Assembly (NCBI GenBank): GCA_963678675.1
Contig: OY783192.1
Span: forward strand, 20,698,674 to 20,762,673
Reading direction: 5' to 3'
DNA from: Xiphydria camelus
Lineage: Eukaryota > Arthropoda > Insecta > Hymenoptera > Xiphydriidae
Length of the DNA stretch: 64,000 bases
The position numbers and the translations under genes are program-made. Below the pieces are notes generated by a model. That model was not told the origin of the DNA and ran no database searches. It worked only from the letters and a program-made list of their open reading frames with translations. Positions 9,961 to 20,800 of this stretch are shown piece after piece. How positions within the stretch are numbered: the stretch's first letter is position 1; each line of letters starts with the position of its first letter.

Positions 9961-12187
9961 CTCAGACGAAAGAAAAGAAGTACGACAAAGAAGTTTTAAT
10001 AGACGGGTTTCCGATCGTGGCGATGCTCGACAACGGCAGCGACATAACAATTATGCGCGCGGACGAATACGTGAAGATAGGGTCACCGCGATTCGAGAGT
10101 AAGACGATTCCGTTTCGAGGCGTAGGGACGGAAACGAACGAGACGCTGGGAGAGTTTCGAGCGAATTTGACGATAGATGGGCACTCTTACCCGATTCTCA
10201 TTCGAGTTGTATCTGACGACGTGTTGCGACACAAATTGTTGATCGGTCGAGATTTCATTCACACGATAGATTTGAGCGTGAAACGCGGTAAGGCTACGGT
10301 TAGCCCTTCGAGCGAGACTTCATCCGCGAACGATAACGAGATGCCAGATATATTTCAAATCAATCTGATTGAATATCACGACGTAAATGTAGTAGATCTG
10401 TCCGACGTCCAAACCCAGCAGCACAAGGGGATTATACAAGATCTTGTCGGTAGTTACTGCCCTGTAAAGACGCGCGAAGTAGGTGTGAGAATGAGGCTTG
10501 TGCTGAAAGACGAAGAGCCAGTGTACCAGAGAGCGAGACGATTGGCTCCACACGAGCGAGAGCAAGTCAATGCACAGATTAGCGAGTGGCTCGATGACGA
10601 TATTGTTCGACAATCCGTGTCCGACTAAGCGAGTCCTGTTGTCTTGGTAGCGAAAAAAAAAACGGTAGCAAGAGGCTCTGCGTAGATTATCGACTCCTCA
10701 ACAAGAAAATAATTAACGATCGCTACCCTTTGCCTCTGATAGAAGACCAGCTGGACAGGTTGCAAGACGCGAGAGTGTTCAGCACACTTGATTTAAAGAA
10801 TGGATTTCTCCATGTGCCAGTAGATGAGTCGAGTCAGAAGTATACGGCCTTTATAGTACCTGACGGCCATTTTGAGTTTTTAAGAGTACCTTTCGGTCTG
10901 TGCAACTCGCCAGCTGTCTTTCAAAAATTTATAAACGCCGCATTTAAAGATTTGATTCGCGAAGGGGTCATGTTGACGTATATGGACGACCTAATTATAC
11001 CGTCGAACGATTACGAGATTGGGTTGGCGAACTAAAGCTAGTATTGAGCGCTGCGAGCGAGACCGGTCTGATAGTGAATTGGGAAAAATGCGCTTTGCTA
11101 CAGACCAGAATCGAGTTCTTGGGTCATGTCATTGAAAATGGGCGTGTCCATCCGAGCGATAGAAAGATCGAAGCAGTCATGATGTTCCCAAAGCCGACGA
11201 ATGTACGACAGATTCAGGGATTTCTCGGTTTGACCGGGTATTTCCGCAAATTCGTCCATGGGTATTCTTTTATTGCGCGACCGTTGACGAGCCTGTTAAA
11301 AGCGAACGTAAAATTCGAGTTTGGCGATACGGAGAACGACGCGTTTGTACGATTGAAAACAATACTGATAATAGTCAGCCGGTGTTGAATTTGTATCGCG
11401 TAGGCGCAAAAACCGAACTGCACACCGATGCATCAAAACACGGCTACGGTGCAATTCTGCTGCAGCGAAATAGCGAAGACAAGGCGTTGCATCCAGTGTA
11501 TTACGCGAGTGGCAAGACCACGCCCGCCGAAGGAAAGTATCCAAGCTACGAGTTCGAGGTACTCGCGATTGTAAAGGCGCTTAAAAAGTTCCGTATTTAT
11601 TTGCTAGCGATTCCGTTTAAGATTGTCACTGACTGCCGCGCGTTTATGCAGACGATGAGTAAGAAAGACCTATGCGTGCGTGTCGCGAGGTAGGCACTGC
11701 ATCTGGAAGATTTCAGGTACACCATCGAGCACCGCCCAGGCAAGAGCATGATGCACGTGGACGCGCTCAGCCGCAACCCGTTGCTGATGTGCATGCTCAT
11801 TGACGAAGCCAGCGAAGGATTGATGCCACGACTGAAGAAAGCGCAGGAAGACGACCCAGAGATGTATCGAGTAATGGAGTTAGCAAAACGGGATGAAGCC
11901 CGCGGGTATATCATTCGTGGAGGTCTGCTGTTTCGAGAGGTCGACGATGATGTCCGGCTTGTGGTTCCAAAAGGAATGCAAACTCAAATAATCAAACAGG
12001 CACATGAGAGGGGTCATTTTTCCGTGAGCAAAACCGAAGCTCTCGTGAAGAGAGACTATTGGCTACAAAACCTACGAACGATGTGGAGAAAGTTGTCCGA
12101 AATTGCGTTGTTTGTATTTTGGCGGAAAAAAAGCAGGGTCGGCAAGAGGGATTCCTGAATCCAATTGACAAAGGGGAAGTGCCTCTA

Positions 12188-12612
12188 CCGCATGTCCGAG
12201 CCCAAACCGCTCAAGCGCCGATACCTATGGCCGATAACTTGAAATTTGTCTTCGGAAGTGTTTGCCGACGGTTGAAAATTTGATAGTTAGAGATGGCTTG
12301 AGAAGAGTGCGCTGTGTTTACTGCGTGAGAGCGAATAGTGTCAAACGTCTGATTTCCCGATAGCTGTCAATTCGGGAGATCGAAGTGTTTCGTCTATTAT
12401 TCAATACTTCGATCTCTCGAATTGACAGCTATCGAGAAATCAGACGTTTACACTTTTCGCTCTCACGCAGTACACACAGCGCACTCTTCTCAAGCCATCT
12501 CAGTTAGAGATAGTTATCAAATTTTCAACCGTCGGCAAACACTGCCGAAAACAAATTTCAAGTTATCGGCCATAGGTATCGGCGCTTGAGCGGTTTGGGC
12601 TCGGACATGCGG
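12188..12612. mobile_element. TA-flanked foldback MITE (family A, copy 1) inside the integrase
   Basis: The 425-bp segment is almost entirely one inverted repeat. It begins CCGCATGTCCGAGCCC and ends with the complement, with arms of about 200 bases that meet around 12393. It is flanked by TA on both sides (12186-12187, 12613-12614), and excising it with one TA rejoins the integrase frame. TA duplication suggests mobilisation by a Tc1/mariner-type transposase (inference). A related copy is at 25628-26441. Confidence 0.88.
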
Positions 12613-13510
12613 TAGATACGTTCCATATCGATCATTTCGGTCCTCTAGCAACGGCGAAGAAAAGATACAAACATATTTTTGTTGTCGTTGACAGCTTTTC
12701 GAAGTTCACGTGGCTGTATGTGACTAAATCGACGATGACAGCTGAGGTGTTAGATCGACTGAAGAAACAAGCTGTAACGTTCGGAAATCCCAGAAGAATC
12801 ATCTCCGATCGAGGTACGGCATTCACGTCACAGGACTTCAGAAATTCTTGTGAACACGAGAAGATTCAGCACGTACTGACGACGAAGGGCATTTCAAGGT
12901 CAAACGGGCAGGTGGAGCGCGTAAATCGCACGCTCATTCCACTATTAACAAAGTTGTTAGCACCGAAGCCAGAAGAGTGGTTTAAATATTTGAACATGGC
13001 CCAGCTGTATTTGAATACCACGCCCCATCGAAGTATTAAGATGACGCCATTTCGATTGTTGTTCGGATTGGATGCACGCATCCGCGAAGGTCCGCATATT
13101 CGTGATCTCATCGAGAGTGAGTGGGTCACTTCCTTTGAAGAAAAACGCGACGAACTACGCCTCCAAGCAAAGGAGAGTATCACGAAGATTCAGAAAGAAA
13201 ACCACAACGAGGCTATAACAAGAAGAGGAAGGAAGCGAAACATTACCGCGAAGGAGACTTGGTTGCGATCCGACGAAGTTAGCAAGGACCTGGGTTAAAA
13301 TTCGCAGCAAAGTTCCTCGGACCTTACGAAGTATCGAGGGTCTTGCGCAATGATTGGTACGCGGTTCGCAAAGTCGGGGAGTACGAAGGACCATCACAAG
13401 CTTCAACAGCCGCAGATCACATGAAGTTTTGGGTTCGAGATGAAGAGACCGACGACTCTGAAGATGACGCAGATAGCGAGGAACAAGGACATTCGGGGTC
13501 GAATGTCGTT

Positions 13511-13528
13511 GCGGGGGGGGGGGGGGGA
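13511..13528 (+). promoter_or_regulatory. Polypurine tract
   Basis: A G-run of about 16 bases ending GGGA lies immediately upstream of the right LTR, in the position where second-strand priming occurs. Confidence 0.85.
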
Positions 13529-13746
13529 TGTAGGGCCCGAGAACGTTGGCGCGTTGCCGGGTGAGCGCGCGCGAGATGCGGCGAGGTAGGCGCGGTAGTG
13601 GGAGTGATCGAGAGAGTCGACGCGAGGCGTGAGATCGAGGCGGAGGTGTCCGCCAAAGCTGCGACGACGCGAGTTTTCATGCGATCGAAAGACATAGATA
13701 CGTTCCACATCAATCTTGTGTCTCTCTTCACCTGTCCCATCCTACA
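13529..13746 (+). repeat. 3' LTR (218 bp, internally deleted)
   Basis: Same ends as the left LTR (TGTAGG...CCTACA) but lacking about 57 internal bases after GATGCGG. It is followed by the CGAT target duplication. Confidence 0.92.
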
Positions 13747-13750
13747 CGAT

Positions 13751-15595
13751 ATTTTCCGAATGGCCCTGTTGTTCGTTTCAAAGCATTAATTATTGTATCA
13801 ACCAATTTATCGAAATACAAACAACAGACTATCACTATTAACCAACTCTGCTCTTATAGTTGCATCCATACCGTCAAATATTTCGTCTGGAATGTCTTGA
13901 TCAGCTGGTAAATTGTTTTGAAATCTGTAGATATATTGTAACAATGGCAACCAATAAGTTTCCGATGCGCTTAAGTTAAGAAACACTGTCGGCTTACCTA
14001 ATTGTCTCATCATACCAAATAAGTCTCGTTTACGAGTATACCCGTACTGAACAGAATTGGGAATATGGCGCATAAACGATTCATTTCGTTCCATAGTTTC
14101 TTTAATGAACTGTCGGTTTTCGATATCACTTCTAGTAATATTATGTGAACGTTAGAATTATTTGCTCGGAACATTACATTTAGACTATCTATAACACGGA
14201 ATCCCATTATCTTTGCGGTCATGTACAAAGTATGATTAGACTTAGCTCCACGTCGATCCCGTCTTCTTATCTCACTTGTAGCCATCGAATAAGCAGTAGC
14301 TCGCACCGTAAACTCTCGTGGTTGACCGAAATAAATCATGGGAAAAGACAATTCCTCAGCGTTCGCATCGAATGATAAGGCGAATGCCTGTCCCGGATGC
14401 TGTCCCGGTGCCATATCAAGAATCACATCTTCTCCCCAAAACAATGTTTCCTGCATCCTCGATAAGATTTCTTCTGATGTCATGCAACGTTCATCATGTT
14501 TAGTAACTTGTTCAATAGTTCGCCGAATATTAATATCGATATTGCGATGGCTGTTTGCAAGGAGATGGGTGTAACGCAAGGTACCATCATCCTCTTCGTC
14601 ATCAGAACAGTTATTGCGGAAAAATCATGTATCACGATATTGTATTTTCGGTACAATGGTGTTTTTACTAATTCTTTGAGTCACATTTTTATATTTGTTT
14701 TAGAAATACACCCCGCCATATACGAACTTTTATGGAGTAATTTTCGTTTGAGGCACACGTTAAAAGTGAAATCATCTTCCAAACGCCGCGGTAATGCCAT
14801 AACCATATTATTGATATCTACAGGCACATTTGCAACTTGACCGATTAAACGCTGAGAACCAGCAAATTATCTAATATGACGAATTGCATAAAAGGTATGC
14901 GAGGCGAAATAAGACGCTCAGATAATGGACATAAATCGGGCAAATATTTAGGAATTTCAGGATAAAAGTACCCATTAAAGGTTGCCAAAAGGAAGGAATT
15001 TTCTTACGCCGTAGAAATGTACAACAATTAGAACACACCATGAACGGCTCTTGCATGTCATTGTAACTTAATGATTTCACGAAATCGTATATGGTCGTAT
15101 CAATTCGAAGGTGTGTTAATCTGCTCGCCCCCCCCCCCCCCCCCCCCCACCAAATGCGATCACACACGCGACAATAATCGTCCAATTTATCCGAAAAAAA
15201 AATGTTTATCCATATACTCTTTAAAGTATACTTCAACATTAAATCATTTTCTTTGTGGCTGCCCCACATTTTCGCGTACGCGCTAAAAATTAGTACAAAT
15301 ATCTAATGAGGAAGGAACCTCTACCTGTACCACTTCACTGTCATTTTTTCCCTGTACCACTTTACTGTAATTATTTACACGTTGAGAAGTGTTATTCTCA
15401 CTATTATTATAAACAATATCTGGGTGAACACCAGAACTTTCAAGTTTGCGTATCTTGATACGCTCACGGTACCGCCTATTTCGTTCACTTTTTGTTAACG
15501 GCGTTCTCGCACTCAACTCATTAGAACCAACCTCGCGTAAATGTTTGCGCTCTCGATATCGCTTACACTTTTCGCTATTTCTCAAACTTTTAGAA
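13751..15595 (-). pseudogene. Helitron Rep/helicase, N-terminal part (split by insertions)
   Basis: This is the middle segment of the split Helitron ORF. The N-terminal basic stretch (R-N-S-E-K-C-K-R-Y-R-E-R-K-H) lies at about 15550-15585 and a second similar basic motif at 15480. A cysteine region C-R-V-C-D-R-I-W-W and C-S-N-C-C follows. Then comes the Helitron_like_N type segment, including D-M-A-P-G-Q-H-P-G-Q and E-E-L-S-F-P-M-I-Y-F-G (about 14325-14420), and a region ending ...L-F-V-F near 13807. Breaks lie near 15275, 14870-14580 and 14050, and a 21-base C run (15128-15148) disrupts the cysteine region. The right junction is the gypsy insertion at codons 2-3. The left junction is the tRNA-Pro LTR element. 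Confidence 0.82.
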
Positions 15596-16336
15596 TGTCA
15601 CGTCATGGACAACTAGATTTACTACTAACTATCAATTCGGGGAAAACAATAGGGATCATCGATACACTCAGGACATTTTATATCGCAAAAGAATATTCTG
15701 TTCCTACTAACCTTTCTTTGTCCTTCGATCTCTCTCTCTCTTCCTCCTCCTGTCGGCCGTGGGATCCTTGCTCCGAGGGGTGGATCGAAAGGGGTGCGCT
15801 CTCTCCTTGATCACTCACTTTAGGTAGCACGACAGGGATAGAAATTGAGGTTTCCACAAATCACAGTCTCGGAACTTCTTTATTTAGTACAGAACACGCG
15901 TTACTCGAGGAAAAAGACAAAAGACCAAAAGCTAAAAGGCAAAAGGCAAAAGCTCTGCCGGTGTCCAGGATTCTCCTTATATATGCCGTTAGACTTCGTC
16001 CCGGGTGGGGATCCTTCCTGATGTTGAAAAGGGGAAGGAGAAGGAATGCGTTGAATCATGGAGCTTCTTCCTGTCAGCGGCTCACCGATGATCTCTTGGC
16101 GTCTTGTTTTTCGCTGGTGCATTTCCTTTAATGCTACGCAGGTGGCACGTGTAGGTTTTCGCGCCTTCGCCTTGTGCGAGGGTTCGTGTTACTCGCGGTG
16201 CAGTTTTGGCTCGGTGCGGAGTCGGCATTCCGGTCTTCGTAGCGGGCTTGCTCGTCGCTATTTGATTCCTCTTATTCTATCGCTTTACTCGCCGCTGCGT
16301 TTTATTCCATGAAAACGGCTACGTTAGGACGTTACA
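15596..16336 (-). repeat. 3' LTR of the gypsy element (741 bp)
   Basis: Matches 24088-24830 almost base for base. Differences seen are one fewer TC in a CT run near 15740, a C/A change near 15968 and a G/A change near 16060. Confidence 0.95.
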
Positions 16337-16347
16337 CCTCCCCCCTT
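16337..16347 (-). promoter_or_regulatory. Polypurine tract of the gypsy element
   Basis: On the minus strand AAGGGGGGAGG abuts the LTR start TGTAACG, which fixes the 3' LTR boundary. Confidence 0.88.
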
Positions 16348-16793
16348 AAGTCTGAACGTTAGGTGAGCCTAACGTGAAGGTTGGGGTTCATATCCCTCTT
16401 TCGGAAAAAATTTAGTTAGTTAGAGCGCATATTATTATTGTAGCCGTGTTCGTAGATTATTTCCTTAAAATTATATCTTGAGTATTTGAAGAAGTTGACA
16501 AAAATTGCATATATCTATTTGTGAGTTTTAAATCGGATTACTAAATTATAGGTGATTTTACAAAAGTAAATGATTGTATTAAAAATGAAATTAAGTGTAT
16601 TAAATCAGTCATTAAATATATAACGGATTAGCGTAATTAACGAAGAAAAGTGTGCAAAACGAGTTATTAAGGGAAGTAATTTGTGGAAGGAATTTACTTG
16701 TAGAAAGGAGAAAATAGGAAAGAAAAATTGTAGATCAGATAAATAGGATTACAGATCTTCCTCTTCACACGTTCAGTCCCAGGCCAATTCGTC

Positions 16794-17489
16794 TCACTCT
16801 GGGAACTCCCAATCTTCCTCTTCATTCGCGCTGTCCCAGTCTTCTGGGAAGCGCTGCCAGTAGATGGGCTTCTGTACTCGATCCTCGTACGTCCTAAGAT
16901 CCGCCAGCTCCTGAGGCCAATTTAAGTGCTGCCATTCCTCTGGGGTGTAGGTGGCTACGTCCAGACGCTCGAGGTAGGAGCGATCTGATGGAGGTGGCTC
17001 GATGCGGTTCCTCCATTCATGTTCCTCTTCTCTCTGGGCTTGCTGGTACTCGTATTCTTCGAGGGCTTGCTGGTACTTGTATTCTTCGAGGGCTTCATTG
17101 TATTCACCCCATATTACCTCCTGGAATCCCTCCATGACGAACTCAGGTTCGTCCCAAGCTTCGTCATCCGGGTATTCCTGGGTGAATAGTTCTTGGAGAT
17201 GGAAGACGTTCTCTTCGAAGTTCCATGTCCATTCCAGATATTGTTGTATGATGTGCTGGTGTACTCTTGTCTGGACGTTGGTTCGTATGGTAATTCCATT
17301 TCGGTTCCTTGCTGTCTGATTGATTTCTTCAGAAGCGTTTTGGTTTTGTGACTGGCTTTCTTGCGCACTTCGTGAGGTTGTATACCTGGACGGGATTTGG
17401 AATTTGAATTCGGATTTTGGAAGTCTGCTGATTTTGATTTGGAATTTGGATTCTGACTTTTGAAGGATTTATTTAGGATCGGTTCGTTG
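16794..17489 (-). CDS. Third ORF of the gypsy element, Glu/Tyr/Trp-rich, unrecognised
   Basis: Between pol and the 3' LTR the minus strand is open for about 230 codons from a TAA near 17489 to the stop at 16794. The first in-frame Met is only at 17135, which would leave 113 residues. The region upstream of that Met is Ser/Gln/Asn-rich, then W-T-W-N-F-E-E-N. Downstream are repeats of E-E-Y-x-Y-Q-Q-A and an acidic, Trp-rich C-terminus ending D-W-E-F-P-E. It sits where env lies in errantiviruses, but no signal peptide, furin site or membrane segment is visible, so I do not call it env. The missing start suggests expression from a spliced mRNA, or a remnant. AT-rich noncoding sequence flanks it on both sides (16348-16793, 17490-17872). 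Confidence 0.5.
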
Positions 17490-17872
17490 ATGCTTGTTAG
17501 TACTTATTGTATAGCGTACATATTACTTTCTATTTGAAGTATAATGTGATATCGTGCGTAACGCATATCCGTGTACGATATTATCCGTTACTAATTTTAT
17601 TATTCTAAGTATAAATATAATTCGTTAGAATCCTGCACTGGCTGTATTGAATGTTAAGAAATTAGACCACATTTTATTCCACGTATTTTCAGCTATTTTA
17701 TGAATTGTATTTTCGTCTAATAAATCTATGTTTTGATACATCTTTTTTTTTCTGTAATGTCTCTACCGGTCATGCTTCTTGCAATGTTATTAATAATTGT
17801 TGGTTTGTCTGCGGGGAACATAATGTGATCTCTTAGGTTTTGTAATCTATCTTTATTCTGATTTCTAATTTC

Positions 17873-20800
17873 TTATGAAATGTTGTAATTGTTTTCTGGG
17901 GTTATGTGCGATATTCTTAATCTATTGACATGGACTATTTTTGTATTTTTCTTAATTCTAATTTTTACATTTGTTTTATTTATAATTTCCAAGACTTCAT
18001 GTGGTCCTGTATGTTGATCACCAAATTTTCCTGATTTAATTCCTTTTAATAAGAATACATAATCGCCTACTTTGAATGTTTGAGGAATGATTTTCTTATC
18101 GTAATATTTCTTTGATTTGAATTTTGAACTTATGAGTTTTTCTTTTGCTACTTCTTGGATGTCATGTAATCTTGTTACTAAGTCAATTAAATATCCGTCG
18201 TAGGTTTCTATTTGTTCATTGTCGCAGATAGGATCATTAGATAGCAATCTTGCTAACTGTCCAAAAACTAGTTCAAACGGTGTATGATCGGTCCCTTCAT
18301 GTATGCTTGTGTTGTAGGCAAAAGTCGCGAGTTCCAGCCAATCATCCCATTCTGCGTCTTTATTAACGAAGTGTTTAAGATATTCTACTAAAACGTGGTG
18401 TGATCTTTCGAGTGATCCGTTTGATTGAGGATGGAATGCGGTGGTTTTAAATTGTTTAATTCGAAATCGCTTCGCTAATCTTTTTAACATTCCACTCAAG
18501 AAATGTGTACCTTGATCTGTTAGAACTGCTTTTGGAGCACCAAATGTACATATAAATCGTTTTACAAAGGCATCTGCTATTATAGGCGCTGTTGCGTTTG
18601 GTAATGGTATGGCAATACAATATTTCGTTAAATTATCTTGAATTGTTAGAATGTATTCATTACAATTTTTTGATTTTGGCATAGGGCCAACGATATCCAT
18701 AGAAATTTTGTCAAAAGCTCGACCTGGTGTATCAGAAATAATCATGGGATTTTTCGTTTTAACTCTTCTTAATTTTTTTAATTGGCAACTTAAACATTGT
18801 TGAATGAATTTTTGAATATCTACTTTAAGGTTTTCCCAATAGTACCTTTGTCTAATTCTTTTGTACGTTTTCGTAACACCTTTATGACCTCCTATTGCTG
18901 AGGCGTGGCCTTCTTCTATAATATTTTTCCTGTCTTTAAATGGTGGATTTTTAATTATTCCGTGACAAATTATTATCTTTGTTTGTGATCCTTGAAAAGC
19001 AATTTTGAATTGTGTTTTAATATCTACCCATGGAATTTTAAGGATTTCTTTTGTCTTTGCAATGCTTATTGATCGTAATTTTAATTGATCGGCTTTTTCA
19101 CGTAAACTTTGAATTACATTGGTAATATTATTAAAAGTGGTTGTTAATGATTGCTTTTCGGTTCCTTCTATTGGTAAAGCAATGTGAAAACAATGTCCTT
19201 TTTGTATTGAATTAGCAGATCCGACTTGAAGATTTTTAAATTTAGGTAACTGATTCTTTTCTGCGAATGATCTCGAGCCTTCGTCTCGTGGATCACCGTT
19301 GCTTGTTGTAAAGTATGCATAATTATCTTTTCTCATCCAAATTTGATCTTTATTTTCTGCAATATTTGAGTTTAATTCATTTTCTTTTTCAACTTGGTGT
19401 AATTCTTTTGTATCGTCATTTTTATTTTCAGTTGTATCTTCGTCATTTGAAATCAATGAGTCTAAGCTATCTCCCGATGTGATTGATTCGTTATCAGAAA
19501 TTATATTACCGTCCTCGTCTATGGGTTGTATAAGGTCTAAGTCGTCGTCAGTCGTTTTTTGTATATTGTCGGGTTCATATTTTGGAATAATTTCTTTTAT
19601 TCTTTGACTCTTTCTGGGTTTTACCGTAATGGAATCTGTTTGTATATTAGATGATGTTTTTGCTTTAACTTGATTCTGAATTCTTTTGCTTCTTCTAGGG
19701 GTTGAATCTTTTTGAATTATATTAACATGTTTGGATTCAATAGGATTGGTATGGATTTGAGCTTCTACTGTAAATGTTTCCGATGGAGATTCTAATAATT
19801 CTTCTTCTGTGAAGGGTATACTATCTCTATTTGTTCTTTCTAAATTTTCTTTGTTAATTGAATTTTTCCGATTTATAGTTAAAATGGGATTTCTGGATAG
19901 AGCATCTGCGTTAACGTTTGTTTTTCCTGCTTTATGTACTACATCAAATTCATATTCAGCAAGTTTAACTCTCCAGTTAGAAACACGAGAGCAAGGGTCT
20001 TTGGATTTTTGAAACCAGACTAATGGTTTATGATCTGTGACTAATGTGAATTTTCGTCCGTATAAGTATGGTCGAAAGTGAGTGACGCTATAGATTATCG
20101 CAAGAGCCTCTTTTTCGTAGGTATCATATCTTTTCTCGCAATCTGTCAATACCCTTGAGGTGTACGCGATAGGTCGATCTTTTCCTATCTGTCCCTGCGA
20201 TAAAATTCCGCCTATTGCATACCCTGAAGCGTCCGTTGTAACTATAAATGGTTTCGTAAAGTCAGGATATTGTAATACCGGTGCTTCACATAATTTATTT
20301 TTTAAAATATCAAATGCTATTTGTTGTTCGTTTGTCCATTCAAAATTTCCTTCTTTCTTTAAGAGATTAGATAAAGGTTTGGCAATTTTAGAAAAGTTTT
20401 CAATAAATCTTCTGTAATAACCGGCTAATCCTAAAAATTGTCTAACGTTTTTCTGGTTTTTAGGAATCGGAAATTTTTCAACTGCTTCTATTTTCTTTGG
20501 GTCTGGCTTTACTCCGTTTTCACTTATTATGTGGCCAAGATATGCAACTTCTTTTCGTAGAAATTCACATTTATCCGGTTGTAAACTTAATTTTGCTGTT
20601 CGCAGTCGTTCTATGAGTTTAATAAATTTTTCCCGATGTTCTTCTAAGGAATTTGCATAAATTACGATGTCGTCAAGGTATACGAATAATTCAATTCCCT
20701 GTAAACCTGTTAGTACGCGATCCATTAGTCTTTGAAACGTTGCTGGAGCATTTTTTAGTCCGAAAGGCATGCGATTAAATTCGTAATGGCCATATGGTGT

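Larger units (their letters stand above)
9961..13528 (+). pseudogene. pol: pol polyprotein (protease-RT-RNase H-integrase), multiply broken
   Basis: Protease is seen at about 10025-10045 as M-L-D-N-G-S. RT begins near 10480, is broken by TAA 10626 and a shift in the A10 run 10653-10662, and resumes with the catalytic Y-M-D-D near 10980. Further shifts lie near 11033 and 11375. RNase H (H-T-D-A-S-K-H-G-Y-G-A-I-L) spans 11382-11790, with TAG 11691 at an expected Trp. The integrase zinc region (H-E-R-G-H-F) starts near 12000 and shifts near 12085. A MITE then splits the integrase, and the DDE core resumes at 12615 with I-D-H-F-G-P-L, I-S-D-R-G-T and N-G-Q-V-E-R. After a shift near 13225 the tail F-L-G-P-Y-E-V-S runs to the polypurine tract. 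No active product is expected. Confidence 0.9.
8250..13746 (+). mobile_element. LTR retrotransposon (Ty3/gypsy type) nested in the Helitron
   Basis: The element has LTRs with TGTAGG...CCTACA ends and the 4-bp direct repeat CGAT on both sides (8246-8249, 13747-13750). It carries an 18-base primer site for tRNA-Pro and a poly-G polypurine tract beside the right LTR. Order inside is gag (SAP, capsid, CCHC), protease, RT, RNase H, integrase, as in Ty3/gypsy. Gag and pol carry many stops and frameshifts, and a MITE sits in the integrase, so this copy is dead and older than the second LTR element. Removing it restores an open Helitron frame next to the HUH motif. Confidence 0.93.

Noticed and set aside
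16794..17489. Retroviral-type envelope gene
   Set aside because: No signal peptide, cleavage site or membrane anchor visible; only the position is env-like.
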